A stretch of DNA of 64,000 nt, from the NCBI GenBank assembly GCA_904830895.1, contig LR882958.1:5165501-5229500 (forward strand), in the 5' to 3' direction. The notes under the pieces were generated by a model. The model saw nothing but the letters and a program-made list of their open reading frames with translations, searched no databases and was not told the origin of the DNA. Positions 26,686 to 34,431 of this stretch are shown here, in pieces (the first letter of the stretch is position 1; each line of letters begins with the position of its first letter). This stretch comes from Planktothrix rubescens CCAP 1459/22. Its GTDB lineage: Bacteria; Cyanobacteriota; Cyanobacteriia; Cyanobacteriales; Microcoleaceae. The position numbers were made by a program, and so were the translations under genes.

Positions 26686-27384
26686 TCAAACAACATCTAT
26701 CCACTGAATATTATTAGGTTTTGGCGGCATTGGGATGTCTCGCCATTCAATAGAAGGTAAAGAATTATCTTGGGGAGATTCTGGTTCAGTTACAAGAAAT
26801 GGGATTTCAGGGATATTATTAATAGTTGATTCTCGGTTATTAGATTCTTGTTGAGTCATTTCTGGTACAGTTACTTCCTGTTGTACTGTTGACTCCTGTA
26901 AGGGTAAAAACAATTCAGGTTTAAACCAAGTTTCACCCCCAACAAATAATTCCTCTACAACCATTATTTCAATATTGAGGGAATGGCATTTTCTCCGTAG
27001 TTCTCGACTACTAGCCAGGAATACTATTTGAGATTCAAGGATTTCAGCAAGATGCAGTGAACTTAACAAATAACAATCTAATAAATTATTATTATCCAAA
27101 GGTATATTTAAGATATTCAACTGATCGCCATAATTTTTTTCATTGATGAAATAAATTATTCCATTATTAAGGTTTCTAAAAATTAAATCATTAGAATGGG
27201 CTTCCGCCTCCAAAACATCCAGTATTTGAGTAGCAGTTGTGGTTGCATTTGCAAAATTACCATTTTTGAGATAACTCAGTTGTGTATAAAGATATTTAGG
27301 TAAAACCATATCTTTGGAACTTTGAATAATAAGTTCGGGCTGACTCATACATAAATCTGGTTCGATACAGTAGAATTTTTTCAT
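26686..27384 (-). CDS. Degenerate PIN-like protein with disordered tail
   Basis: 232 residues. Residues about 1-150 resemble a PIN domain: an N-terminal strand (FYCIEPDLC), MVLPKYLYTQLSYLKNG like the VIP..V..EL..LK segment, then NNLLDCYLLSSLHLAE and IVFLASSRELRRKCHSLNI like the C-terminal half. The first catalytic Asp (usually DTN) is replaced by the IEPDL context, so nuclease activity is doubtful. Residues 155-232 are a Ser/Pro/Gln/Glu-rich tail ending with two short Trp motifs (IEWRD, Trp214; IQWID, Trp228). It is the last gene of the ubiquitin-like operon, 46 bases after the TPR gene. The PIN assignment is by pattern only. Confidence 0.55.
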   Translation of the reverse strand: MKKFYCIEPDLCMSQPELIIQSSKDMVLPKYLYTQLSYLKNGNFANATTTATQILDVLEAEAHSNDLIFRNLNNGIIYFINEKNYGDQLNILNIPLDNNNLLDCYLLSSLHLAEILESQIVFLASSRELRRKCHSLNIEIMVVEELFVGGETWFKPELFLPLQESTVQQEVTVPEMTQQESNNRESTINNIPEIPFLVTEPESPQDNSLPSIEWRDIPMPPKPNNIQWIDVV

Positions 27385-27430
27385 GTTGATCTCCTGGTTT
27401 TTATGGAATTAAAGATTCATCAACGCTTGA

Positions 27431-28957
27431 TTAGATTATTTGATTTTGTAAAGCATCTAGTTTAGCTCGAAGATAATCATTAGGATCAATATCTAAAGCT
27501 TTTTGATAATTTTCAATAGCTTTATTACTGTTTCCTAAAGCTTTATAAGCATAAGCTTGTTGAGCATAGGCTTGAGATAACCAGCTATTAGTATGAGTCT
27601 GCTTAAAACTAAGACTAATAAGACTAATAGCTTTATTACTATCTTCAAGAGCTTGTTGATATTTTCCTAATGACAGATGAGAAAAACATCGCTTAATATA
27701 AGCAGGAATATTACGAGGAGCAATACTGATAATTAGGGTACAATCTTCTACTGCTGGCTGATATTGACCTAATTGAATATAAGCATCTCTGCGCCAACTG
27801 TAAACCTGAATATCATTAGGGTTAAGGGTTAACGCTTTTGTAAATTGTTCAATAGCTTGCTGATATTTTTCTTGATTAATCAGAGTAATTCCCTGATTAA
27901 AATATTGCTCATATAAACGATTCTCAGTATTAGTTAAATTAGTTAGATGTTGATGAGCATTAACATGATATTGCTCAAATAAACGATTCTTAGCATTAGT
28001 TAGATGTTGATGAGCATTAACATGATTAGGGTTAAGTCTAATCGCTTCTTTACAGTCATCAACAGCTTGTTGATACTCTCCTAATTCCATCTGAGCCAAT
28101 GCTCGGTTATAATAAGCATTAGCATGATTAGGATTCAGCCTAATGGCTTGGTTAGAGTCATTAAGAGCTTGCTCATAATTTTTTAGAGAATTATAAGCAC
28201 TTGCTCGGCCAATATAAGCACTAGCATGATTAGGATTCAGCCTAATGGCTTGGTTGCAATCATTAATAACTTCCTGATACTTATTTAAAGAATAATAAAC
28301 CTTACTTCGCAAAACGTAAGCATTAGCATGATTAGGATTCAGCCTAATTGCTTGGTTAGAGTCATTAAGAGCTTGCTCATAATTTTTTAGAGAGTTATAA
28401 GAATAACTTCGCCAAACGTAAGCATCAGCATGATTAGGATTAAGGCTTAATGCTCTCGTAAATCTGTCAATAGCTTGCTCATAGTTTTCATGATTACAGG
28501 CTAAAATACCCTGATTATAATAGTCATCGAAAGACAGATGGTGGGGTAAAGTATAGGCTGTTATTTTATCATTTGTTTGGCATTGATCACATCTATTATT
28601 GATATATAGGTAACTGTCTTCATGATAGCCAAGTTGACAGCGAACACAAAGATAAATTGTTTCTCCAGGTTTAAATTCTTCTCGACTGACTAAATCTTTT
28701 TGTCCAATTAAGTTTCTCAACAGTTCATCAATATCAAAGAAGTGTTGACTTCCGCTTAAAAAATCGTTATCAACAATAGGATTTGATGTCTGTGATGATG
28801 ACAATGTTGTAGATGTGGGATCTTCTATCCAACTAATACCATGTCTATCTACAGTTGTAGAAGAAGACGAGCTTGTAGTATTGGGTTGATTTTGCATTTG
28901 AGAAGTAGACGACTCAGAGGAGGATCGTGAATTGTTAGAAGATGCCACATTATTCAA
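27431..28957 (-). CDS. Zinc-ribbon plus TPR protein of the Ub-like operon
   Basis: 508 residues. The N-terminal 75 residues are Ser/Thr-rich and disordered and contain ISWIED (Trp43). A metal-binding segment follows: CVRC, then H seven residues after its start, then CDQC about 20 residues on. From about 130 to the end there are nine or ten TPR units, several nearly identical (YEQALNDSNQAIRLNPNHA), indicating recent repeat expansion. Role unknown. A substrate adaptor or E3-like component is a reasonable guess given E1, E2, modifier and JAMM upstream. The start is TTG, overlapping the stop of the 46-residue gene; Met21 at 28897 is the alternative. Confidence 0.8.
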   Translation of the reverse strand: MNNVASSNNSRSSSESSTSQMQNQPNTTSSSSSTTVDRHGISWIEDPTSTTLSSSQTSNPIVDNDFLSGSQHFFDIDELLRNLIGQKDLVSREEFKPGETIYLCVRCQLGYHEDSYLYINNRCDQCQTNDKITAYTLPHHLSFDDYYNQGILACNHENYEQAIDRFTRALSLNPNHADAYVWRSYSYNSLKNYEQALNDSNQAIRLNPNHANAYVLRSKVYYSLNKYQEVINDCNQAIRLNPNHASAYIGRASAYNSLKNYEQALNDSNQAIRLNPNHANAYYNRALAQMELGEYQQAVDDCKEAIRLNPNHVNAHQHLTNAKNRLFEQYHVNAHQHLTNLTNTENRLYEQYFNQGITLINQEKYQQAIEQFTKALTLNPNDIQVYSWRRDAYIQLGQYQPAVEDCTLIISIAPRNIPAYIKRCFSHLSLGKYQQALEDSNKAISLISLSFKQTHTNSWLSQAYAQQAYAYKALGNSNKAIENYQKALDIDPNDYLRAKLDALQNQII

Positions 28958-29090
28958 AAGATAGAATCCAAAAGATTAAACCCAATGGAAGAACAATAAA
29001 CCAGAGGGGCGGAATTAATAAACACAAGAAAACTGAGCAGCCTATACAGCCACAATATCCTCCTGAGCTATCACTCTGTCTATTACTCAT
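28950..29090 (-). CDS. 46-residue Cys-rich membrane peptide
   Basis: A short frame filling the gap between the JAMM and TPR genes. It starts MSNRQSDSSGGYCGCIGC and continues as one very hydrophobic helix or hairpin (residues 19-44, rich in L, I, P, W, F), ending ILSFE. Three Cys in CGCIGC precede the membrane segment, suggesting metal binding or lipidation. The stop overlaps the start codon of the TPR gene, as expected for a real, coupled gene. No good Shine-Dalgarno is seen: AGGAG is about 30 bases upstream. No homologue is known to me. Confidence 0.6.
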   Translation of the reverse strand: MSNRQSDSSGGYCGCIGCSVFLCLLIPPLWFIVLPLGLIFWILSFE

Positions 29091-29130
29091 ACATCTATAA
29101 TCTATGGGATTTTGAAGTTGTGATCTCCTA

Positions 29131-29901
29131 TTAATTGGTATCCGATTTTAGGGCTTCTTGTCTCGTGTCTTGAGTCCTAAAAAAATTAGGTTCGACTTTT
29201 TGAGCTTTTTCCCCTAAAAAGTAACCAATTTTATTTTGTACTGGATCACAGACAATGGATAAACACCAAGGATGGGGGAAAAAAGAGCGTTGAGTCCGCA
29301 TATCTGTTCCCGACATAAAGACACCAATATTAGGGTGAGAATGATACCAGCCAATAATATTTGCTTCTGGATGAGTTGCTTTAGCGTGGTTCATAATTCC
29401 GACCCAAGAATCTGGTGTAAATTCTAAAGATGCTCCAGTTCCAATGGTTGCGGGTGCAGGTACAGCGGCTGTTACTTCCACATAAATCCCAAACGTAGGA
29501 TCAGTGTAAGCATTACCAAATAAAATTCCTCCCTGTTCAACCCTTAAGTTACTTTTTAAATGCTCTTTTAGCTTTTTTAGAGCATCTTCTAAGATATAAA
29601 CTTTAGGGTATTCTGGAGTAATATTGCGCTCTTGTATAAATTCTTGAATTGGCTTTTCTGTTGGTTTAAAAACATCCTCAGATTCTACCCATTCAATCAT
29701 CGATTGAGATTTAATTACCTCCTGTTTTTCTACACTATATTTATCTGGATTTGATTCATCCTGATCAAGCGCTTCTGGAATTGATTCATCTTGTCCTTGA
29801 GGCAAACCCAAGGTTTCTGAATCATTTTTTTTTGCCATCATAGCTTTTACAAAACCCCATATTTTCTCTGGTTTTTTAATGAAAGTTGTACCCCAGTTCA
29901 T
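29131..29901 (-). CDS. JAMM/JAB isopeptidase-like protein
   Basis: 256 residues. The JAB1/MPN domain (about 95-250) has the complete zinc site: Glu122 (VEQGGILFG), then HSHP with His187 and His189, Ser197 and Asp200 (HxH-x7-S-x2-D). Such enzymes cleave isopeptide or peptide bonds after ubiquitin-like modifiers, so this is the likely deconjugating or processing enzyme. The N-terminal 90 residues are acidic and disordered with the motif MIEWVE (Trp71), similar to motifs in the two downstream proteins. ATG overlaps the E2 stop as ATGA. Confidence 0.92.
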   Translation of the reverse strand: MNWGTTFIKKPEKIWGFVKAMMAKKNDSETLGLPQGQDESIPEALDQDESNPDKYSVEKQEVIKSQSMIEWVESEDVFKPTEKPIQEFIQERNITPEYPKVYILEDALKKLKEHLKSNLRVEQGGILFGNAYTDPTFGIYVEVTAAVPAPATIGTGASLEFTPDSWVGIMNHAKATHPEANIIGWYHSHPNIGVFMSGTDMRTQRSFFPHPWCLSIVCDPVQNKIGYFLGEKAQKVEPNFFRTQDTRQEALKSDTN

Positions 29902-30407
29902 AGATCATTCCAAACGATTTGAGCTTGTGGCTTTTTAGCACTTTTGAAGGTTTGATTATCCACCGGATAACGGTTAGGGTTCCGATTAGCCCAGTCTTTT
30001 GCATCACCATTAGCAGGACTATTCAAATTTAGAACGTCCTTGGAATACTGGATAATTTTGCCAATCCGAATCACTAATTCAGAAAGATTTTCTGCCATTG
30101 TCCAATAGGAACCCAGACAAACCCGTTGGTTTGTATAAACATTTGGGTGAAAAATAGGGGTTAAAAACTCAGCAGAAGGTGAATTTTTGGGATAGTCATT
30201 GCTGAGAGTAATTTTAACTCGATGATTTGTGCGGAAAACTGGATCATTACCTTGCAGTCGTTCAATTCCTTTGCATCGGTATTCAATCACATATTCATAG
30301 GCGGGTTTACCTTGGCTAGAAATTAAAGCAATCGTTCCACCTGAATTGGCAATCAGTTGTGAAACTTCATTAAAGTCATTTTCTAAGCGTGTTTCACGAA
30401 TTCCCAT
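29898..30407 (-). CDS. E2-like ubiquitin-conjugating enzyme
   Basis: 169 residues with a canonical UBC core: the strand segment YPKNSPSAEFLTPIFHPNV, the HPN tripeptide at 87-89 and the active-site Cys97 in VCLG, eight residues after HPN as in eukaryotic E2s. The C-terminal part is helical and ends with a positively charged tail. It would accept the modifier from the E1 as a thioester. Start ATG 30407 lies one base after the modifier's TGA. An in-frame TTG at 30413 is a less likely start. Presence of HPN is notable because many bacterial E2-like proteins lack it. Confidence 0.92.
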   Translation of the reverse strand: MGIRETRLENDFNEVSQLIANSGGTIALISSQGKPAYEYVIEYRCKGIERLQGNDPVFRTNHRVKITLSNDYPKNSPSAEFLTPIFHPNVYTNQRVCLGSYWTMAENLSELVIRIGKIIQYSKDVLNLNSPANGDAKDWANRNPNRYPVDNQTFKSAKKPQAQIVWNDL

Positions 30408-30409
30408 AA

Positions 30410-30664
30410 TCAACCTGCCTCTAAAATAGGGTAAACTTCAAGAACATCATTTTCCATAACCCCAACTGTTCCTAGTGTTGTTCCTGGATCAAGTTGTTGG
30501 CCTGTTCTTTCTACACGCACAGCGTAACTGGTTTTATTGGGAAGGTTCCAACGTTGTTGCGTAGCTTGAACCAGTTCTTCAACGCTGAGATTTTTAGGTA
30601 AAGTCACAGACGCTTTACGAGTTTGATCAGCCGAGCGAATTACTAAAGAAATTGAATCAGACAT
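30410..30664 (-). CDS. Ubiquitin-like modifier
   Basis: 84 residues with beta-grasp character: two N-terminal strands (ISLVIRSADQTRKASVTL), a helix (SVEELVQATQQRW), then strands ending GVMENDVLEVYPILEAG. The chain ends in a single exposed glycine (EAG), so activation by E1 needs no processing. The start at 30664 has AGGAG 6 bases upstream, overlapping the E1 stop. The frame extends upstream into the E1 gene but that part has no beta-grasp character. Position between E1 and E2 and the length fit a modifier rather than a ThiS/MoaD sulfur carrier. Confidence 0.88.
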   Translation of the reverse strand: MSDSISLVIRSADQTRKASVTLPKNLSVEELVQATQQRWNLPNKTSYAVRVERTGQQLDPGTTLGTVGVMENDVLEVYPILEAG

Positions 30665-30672
30665 ACTAACTC

Positions 30673-31830
30673 CTAAATTGGACAAAACTGAATTGCGATT
30701 TGACCTTTCGAGGTCTTGCAATGTAGTATCTCGTTCTCTGGTAGACATAATTCTCCCAAGGTTAAATTTTCTCCACATTCCTGTAGTGAAAAATTCTGAA
30801 TCACTTCAAAACTTCTTTCTTGGTGACACTTAGGACAAGCAAGTTTAGATTCAGAATATCGACTTAGAGGAAGATTAACGCGCTCTTGATAACCACATTC
30901 TGAATTCAAGCATTGCATTGTACTAATGATTTCTTTTCGCAATGAGAGAATCAGTTCTGTAAATCCAGATTCTTGAATCTGCCTAAGAATTTGTTGAACA
31001 GTCAGATTAGAATTATAACCAATCTGAACTTGAGGTTCAAGAGCTAAATCATGAGCAATACAAGTTTCTTGGCGTTGAATATTTACCTTAAATACCATCC
31101 AAGGATTTAAGCCTAAAAATACTTTTTCTCCAGGGTTGAGAAAACCAGGTTGTTGATGTAAATAAAGTAAGGCTTGCTGTACCTGCATAGCTCCAACAAT
31201 GGAAGCAATTGTGGCAGTGGTTGGCATGGCAGTTTCTGGAATATTCCGCTTCATTCCTTGGCAAGAATAACGTTGGTTGCGTCGTTCCCACATTGCATTA
31301 GAAATGCTGCATTCATAGCAAGCTGCCTCGGTTTTAGGGTCAAAAAAACTAACTTCTCCTTCCCCTACACCAAGACCACCATTAATCCAAGGAATTCCAG
31401 CGCGATAAGCCATTTGGTTGATGGCCCAGCGTGCATTTACACTATCTAAACAACCAATAATAATGTCATGTTTTCGGACATCTCCAATACTGAGATCAAA
31501 TTCCAAATCTCCGTAAATCGTTTGGATAGATAATTCGGGATTAATTTCTAAAGCTCGTTGACGTGCAACTTCGACTTTTGGCAATCCAACATCAGACTCT
31601 CGAAATAAAACAGAACGGGTCAGGTTGGTAATAGAAACAGTATCAAAGTCAATGATAGTTATATTACCAACACCAACAAGGGCTAGGTTTTTAAGAACTT
31701 CATTTCCTAATGCACCTGCTCCTGCAATTAAAACCTTTGCAGATTTTAATCGTTCTTGTTGCCACCAATCAATTAAATGGTGCCGATCATAACGGCTTTC
31801 AACTTCAGTTTCGATAACAAATGAATCCAT
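30673..31830 (-). CDS. E1-like activating enzyme (ThiF/MoeB fold)
   Basis: 385 residues. The adenylation domain has the nucleotide loop GAGALG (37-42), Asp61 for ribose and the Arg finger region NLTRSVLF. The stretch CYEC (171-174) with SC at 189-190 aligns with MoeB/ThiF zinc ligands and the following Cys, so Cys190 is the candidate catalytic Cys. A second Cys set in the C-terminal third (CLNSEC and CPKC, about 300-330) forms a zinc ribbon absent from simple ThiF. The start at 31830 begins the conserved region. An upstream TTG (31887) would add 19 residues. First gene of the operon, behind a good promoter. Confidence 0.93.
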   Translation of the reverse strand: MDSFVIETEVESRYDRHHLIDWWQQERLKSAKVLIAGAGALGNEVLKNLALVGVGNITIIDFDTVSITNLTRSVLFRESDVGLPKVEVARQRALEINPELSIQTIYGDLEFDLSIGDVRKHDIIIGCLDSVNARWAINQMAYRAGIPWINGGLGVGEGEVSFFDPKTEAACYECSISNAMWERRNQRYSCQGMKRNIPETAMPTTATIASIVGAMQVQQALLYLHQQPGFLNPGEKVFLGLNPWMVFKVNIQRQETCIAHDLALEPQVQIGYNSNLTVQQILRQIQESGFTELILSLRKEIISTMQCLNSECGYQERVNLPLSRYSESKLACPKCHQERSFEVIQNFSLQECGENLTLGELCLPENEILHCKTSKGQIAIQFCPI

Positions 31831-31896
31831 GAGAGCCAAGTTAGAGTTTATAGTCCCCCTAAAATAGAGGAATTTACCGAGTAGCAATGAATGGGG

Positions 31897-31925
31897 ATAT
31901 TAGAAAAAAATATTGATCCGCTCAA
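31897..31925 (-). promoter_or_regulatory. Promoter of the ubiquitin-like operon
   Basis: On the minus strand TTGAGC (31920-31925) and TAATAT (31897-31902) are separated by exactly 17 bases, about 70 bases before the E1 start. No operator palindrome is seen beside it. Confidence 0.6.
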
Positions 31926-32040
31926 TGCTTTTAATTTGGGTAATTTAAGGAGCTACTAATAATACAAATATCAGCGATGCTCTGATGAAATTGGTGTGAT
32001 CAAAGAAATAGATACTCAAAAATTAGGATGAATTAGGGCG

Positions 32041-32492
32041 ATCGCATCCATCATTTCTTGAGTTATATCTTAGGAGTTTATACCTCACATATTGTTTTGT
32101 CAATCAGTGAAATTACGGAACTTTCGTTTCAGATTTTTTTGAAGTTTAGGCTCCGTCTACCCCCTCGTTAGTCGAGCTATTTCACTAAAATATGATCTCT
32201 AAAACCCAGGGATAATGGTGCTACCAGTCAGAATCTGATTCGTTTCCCTCCCACATCTCCCGTTCTGAATCTCTTTCTAATTCCCGATCTAAGGAGTTTT
32301 GTTCTCGGTAATCATCGTAACTATCCTGAACATCTCGGTCGGAGTCATATTCGTGGTCGTTGTTGTCGTAACCGTCCTCACCTGGGCCAAAATTATCGTA
32401 ATCCATAGTCAGAATCCCTCATGATCACTTCTACTGACCTATTGTAACCTGCGAACAAAATTACGCAAATTTTCAAAAAACTTTTTTAGAGT
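32041..32492. repeat. 450-bp direct duplication, copy B
   Basis: Partner of 25154-25608 in the same orientation. It carries the intact acidic 61-residue gene and AT-rich motif copy 4 (32454-32488). It lies upstream of the E1 promoter, so together the copies bracket the Ub-like operon and xisHI. Confidence 0.9.
32221..32406 (-). CDS. Very acidic 61-residue protein
   Basis: Over half the residues are Asp, Glu, Asn or Ser, with Tyr spaced through the N-terminal half (MDYDNFGPGEDGYDNN) and a charged helical C-terminal half (LDRELERDSEREMW), ending SDSDW. It has no signal peptide, few hydrophobics and only Arg as basic residue; there is no Lys, so it cannot be a Lys-conjugated substrate. Predicted disordered. 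The frame survives here but is broken in copy A. GAGGG lies 10 bases before ATG. Function unknown; a role with the neighbouring operon is speculative. Confidence 0.6.
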   Translation of the reverse strand: MDYDNFGPGEDGYDNNDHEYDSDRDVQDSYDDYREQNSLDRELERDSEREMWEGNESDSDW

Positions 32493-32493
32493 A

Positions 32494-32554
32494 GTAGGGG
32501 CGAGTTCAGTCGAGTTGCTGTTAATTAGGAAAGATATTGTTGAACCCGCCCTTA
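32494..32554. repeat. Dispersed hairpin repeat (GTAGGGGCGAGTTCA type)
   Basis: GTAGGGGCGAGTTCA pairs imperfectly with TGAACCCGCCCTTA. It belongs to the same family as 5034-5094 and lies just after the arfB stop codon, where it may terminate transcription. Confidence 0.65.
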
Positions 32555-32564
32555 TAAACTTCTT

Positions 32565-32981
32565 TTACTCATCAATGACTTTTCCCCGCATGGTCTTCAA
32601 ATGTGAGTGCTTTGTTTTGCTATCCAGACGCCTTCTCTGAGAACTGCGAGTCGGTTTACTCGGTTTACGAGGTTTAGGAAGCGAAATCGCACTTTTAATT
32701 AAGTCTTGAAGTCGTTGTAAAGCTTCTTCCCGATTTTGTTCTTGACTACGGTATTCCTGTGCTTTGATAATAATTACCCCTTCTTTACTAATACGTTGAT
32801 CATTTAATGTTAATAGTCGCTGTTTGTAATATTCAGGTAATGAAGAAGCGGAGATATCAAAACGTAGGTGAATAGCTGTTGCTACCTTATTTACATTTTG
32901 CCCACCTGCTCCCTGAGAGCGAATTGCACTCATTTCAATTTCATGCTCTGGAAGGCTGAAAATGTTAGAAATTTTTAACAT
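32565..32981 (-). CDS. arfB: Peptidyl-tRNA hydrolase ArfB (ribosome rescue)
   Basis: 138 residues. The catalytic GGQ loop is at 26-28 ([12 protein letters not shown]), within a single release-factor domain-3 fold, and no stop-codon recognition domain is present. The C-terminus is a strongly basic tail ([16 protein letters not shown]) that in ArfB/YaeJ enters the empty mRNA channel. It hydrolyses peptidyl-tRNA on ribosomes stalled without a stop codon, as backup to tmRNA. Length is normal. It lies 34 bases downstream of an ABC ATPase gene and may be co-transcribed with it. Confidence 0.93.
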   Translation of the reverse strand: MLKISNIFSLPEHEIEMSAIRSQGAGGQNVNKVATAIHLRFDISASSLPEYYKQRLLTLNDQRISKEGVIIIKAQEYRSQEQNREEALQRLQDLIKSAISLPKPRKPSKPTRSSQRRRLDSKTKHSHLKTMRGKVIDE

Positions 32982-33015
32982 AATTGATTAATAATTTGAG
33001 GAAAAAATAGAAAAA

Positions 33016-34356
33016 TTAAGCACGGTAAGGGAGGATGGCTAAGTCTGTTTTTGGATCGAATAAATGAATTTTTTCCGGCGTTAGCGCTAACCAAATTTTT
33101 TCACCCTGTACAAATTCGGTTTCGGCGGGAATTCTGACTTGTAAGGAAAAAGGAAGATTATTTTCTCCAAATAGATGAACCCATAATAATGTTTCATGTC
33201 CTAATGCTTCCATTCTATCAACAATTACGGGTAAATTTTTAGTAGCTGGACAACTAACAATTAAGTGTTCTGGTCTAATTCCTAAGATTAATTTTTCTTC
33301 CTTTTGGCGAGGTAAAACCGTTTGCCAAATATCGGGTAAAGTTAAACGGAATTGGGGATGGGTAATTAATAAAGGGGCGATAAATTTAACCGGGATAAAA
33401 TTCATTGGAGGAGAGCCAATAAACTCGGCTACAAAGCGATTATTAGGACGATTATACAGTTCTAAAGGAGGAGCAACTTGTTGAATTCGTCCTTGATTCA
33501 TAACAGCAATTCGGGAACCCATAGTCATTGCTTCGACTTGATCATGGGTGACATAAATGGTGGTTGTGCCTAATTTTTTTTGTAATTCTACAATTTGGGC
33601 GCGGGTTTCGGTTCTTAATTTTGCATCTAAATTTGATAGGGGTTCATCCATTAAGAAAACCTGGGGATTTCTGGCCATGGCTCGACCTAATGCGACCCGT
33701 TGTTTTTGTCCGCCTGATAGTTGTTTGGGATATCGATCTAATAATGATTCAATTTGTAATAATTTGGCAACGGTTAAGACTCTTTCATCTACGGCTTTTT
33801 CTCGTTCTGAAAGATAGCGAAATGGGGAAGGAAGCGATCGCGTTATTCCTACAATAGCATCTTCTAACCATAAGGGAGCAAAGATTTGATAGTCTCCAAT
33901 TGTCAAGGATAATTGTTGATTAGAATGTAAATTAGAGTCTTTTCTGGGAATCATCAAAGGCTGTTTAGGTTCTGTTTCTCGATAGGAACGACGCAGCCCA
34001 AAAGCTAAGTTATCATAGACTTTTAAGTGAGGGTACAGAGCATAGTTTTGAAACACCATGGCAATATCTCGCGCCTTGGGGGGTAATTCATTAACTAATT
34101 TATCCCCGATATAAATATTACCGCCAGTAATCGTTTCTAAGCCTGCAATTAACCTTAATAGGGTACTTTTTCCACAACCTGACGGCCCCACTAATACCAT
34201 GAATTCCCCATCAAATATATTCAGATGCACCCGTTTTAAAATAGCTTGACGGGTCAGGGTTGACTCTTGAAGTTCCGATGATTCTGTTTCCTCGGAGGCG
34301 GTTTGACGACGAATGGGAAAACTTTTATAAATATTATCTAAAATAACTTCTGCCAT
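33016..34356 (-). CDS. Sugar-type ABC transporter ATPase (UgpC/MalK-like)
   Basis: 446 residues. Walker A GPSGCGKST, Q-loop VFQNYALYP, signature LSGGQKQR, Walker B FLMDEPLSNLDAKLR and switch His in VTHDQ are all intact. The C-terminal part (about 330-446) holds the TOBE/regulatory domain of the CUT1 group. Two insertions distinguish it from MalK: about 17 residues near 18-36 (SEETESSELQES) and about 65 residues between Q-loop and signature. One such ATPase often serves several sugar or polyol permeases. No permease is linked here. Confidence 0.9.
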   Translation of the reverse strand: MAEVILDNIYKSFPIRRQTASEETESSELQESTLTRQAILKRVHLNIFDGEFMVLVGPSGCGKSTLLRLIAGLETITGGNIYIGDKLVNELPPKARDIAMVFQNYALYPHLKVYDNLAFGLRRSYRETEPKQPLMIPRKDSNLHSNQQLSLTIGDYQIFAPLWLEDAIVGITRSLPSPFRYLSEREKAVDERVLTVAKLLQIESLLDRYPKQLSGGQKQRVALGRAMARNPQVFLMDEPLSNLDAKLRTETRAQIVELQKKLGTTTIYVTHDQVEAMTMGSRIAVMNQGRIQQVAPPLELYNRPNNRFVAEFIGSPPMNFIPVKFIAPLLITHPQFRLTLPDIWQTVLPRQKEEKLILGIRPEHLIVSCPATKNLPVIVDRMEALGHETLLWVHLFGENNLPFSLQVRIPAETEFVQGEKIWLALTPEKIHLFDPKTDLAILPYRA

Positions 34357-34390
34357 TTTAATTTTACCTAATTTTTTAGATCCCCCTAAA

Positions 34391-34409
34391 TCCCCCTTAA
34401 TAAGGGGGA
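34391..34409. repeat. Palindrome TCCCCCTTAATAAGGGGGA
   Basis: A perfect hairpin between the topoisomerase and ABC genes. The same family occurs inside the pbpC coding region near 57380. It may act as a terminator of the topoisomerase transcript. Confidence 0.7.
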
Positions 34410-34431
34410 CTTTGACTGTTAATTAAATACC

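Noticed and set aside
30665-30778. N-terminal extension of the ubiquitin-like protein
   Set aside because: It lies inside the E1 gene, lacks beta-grasp features, and the Met at 30664 has a good AGGAG site.
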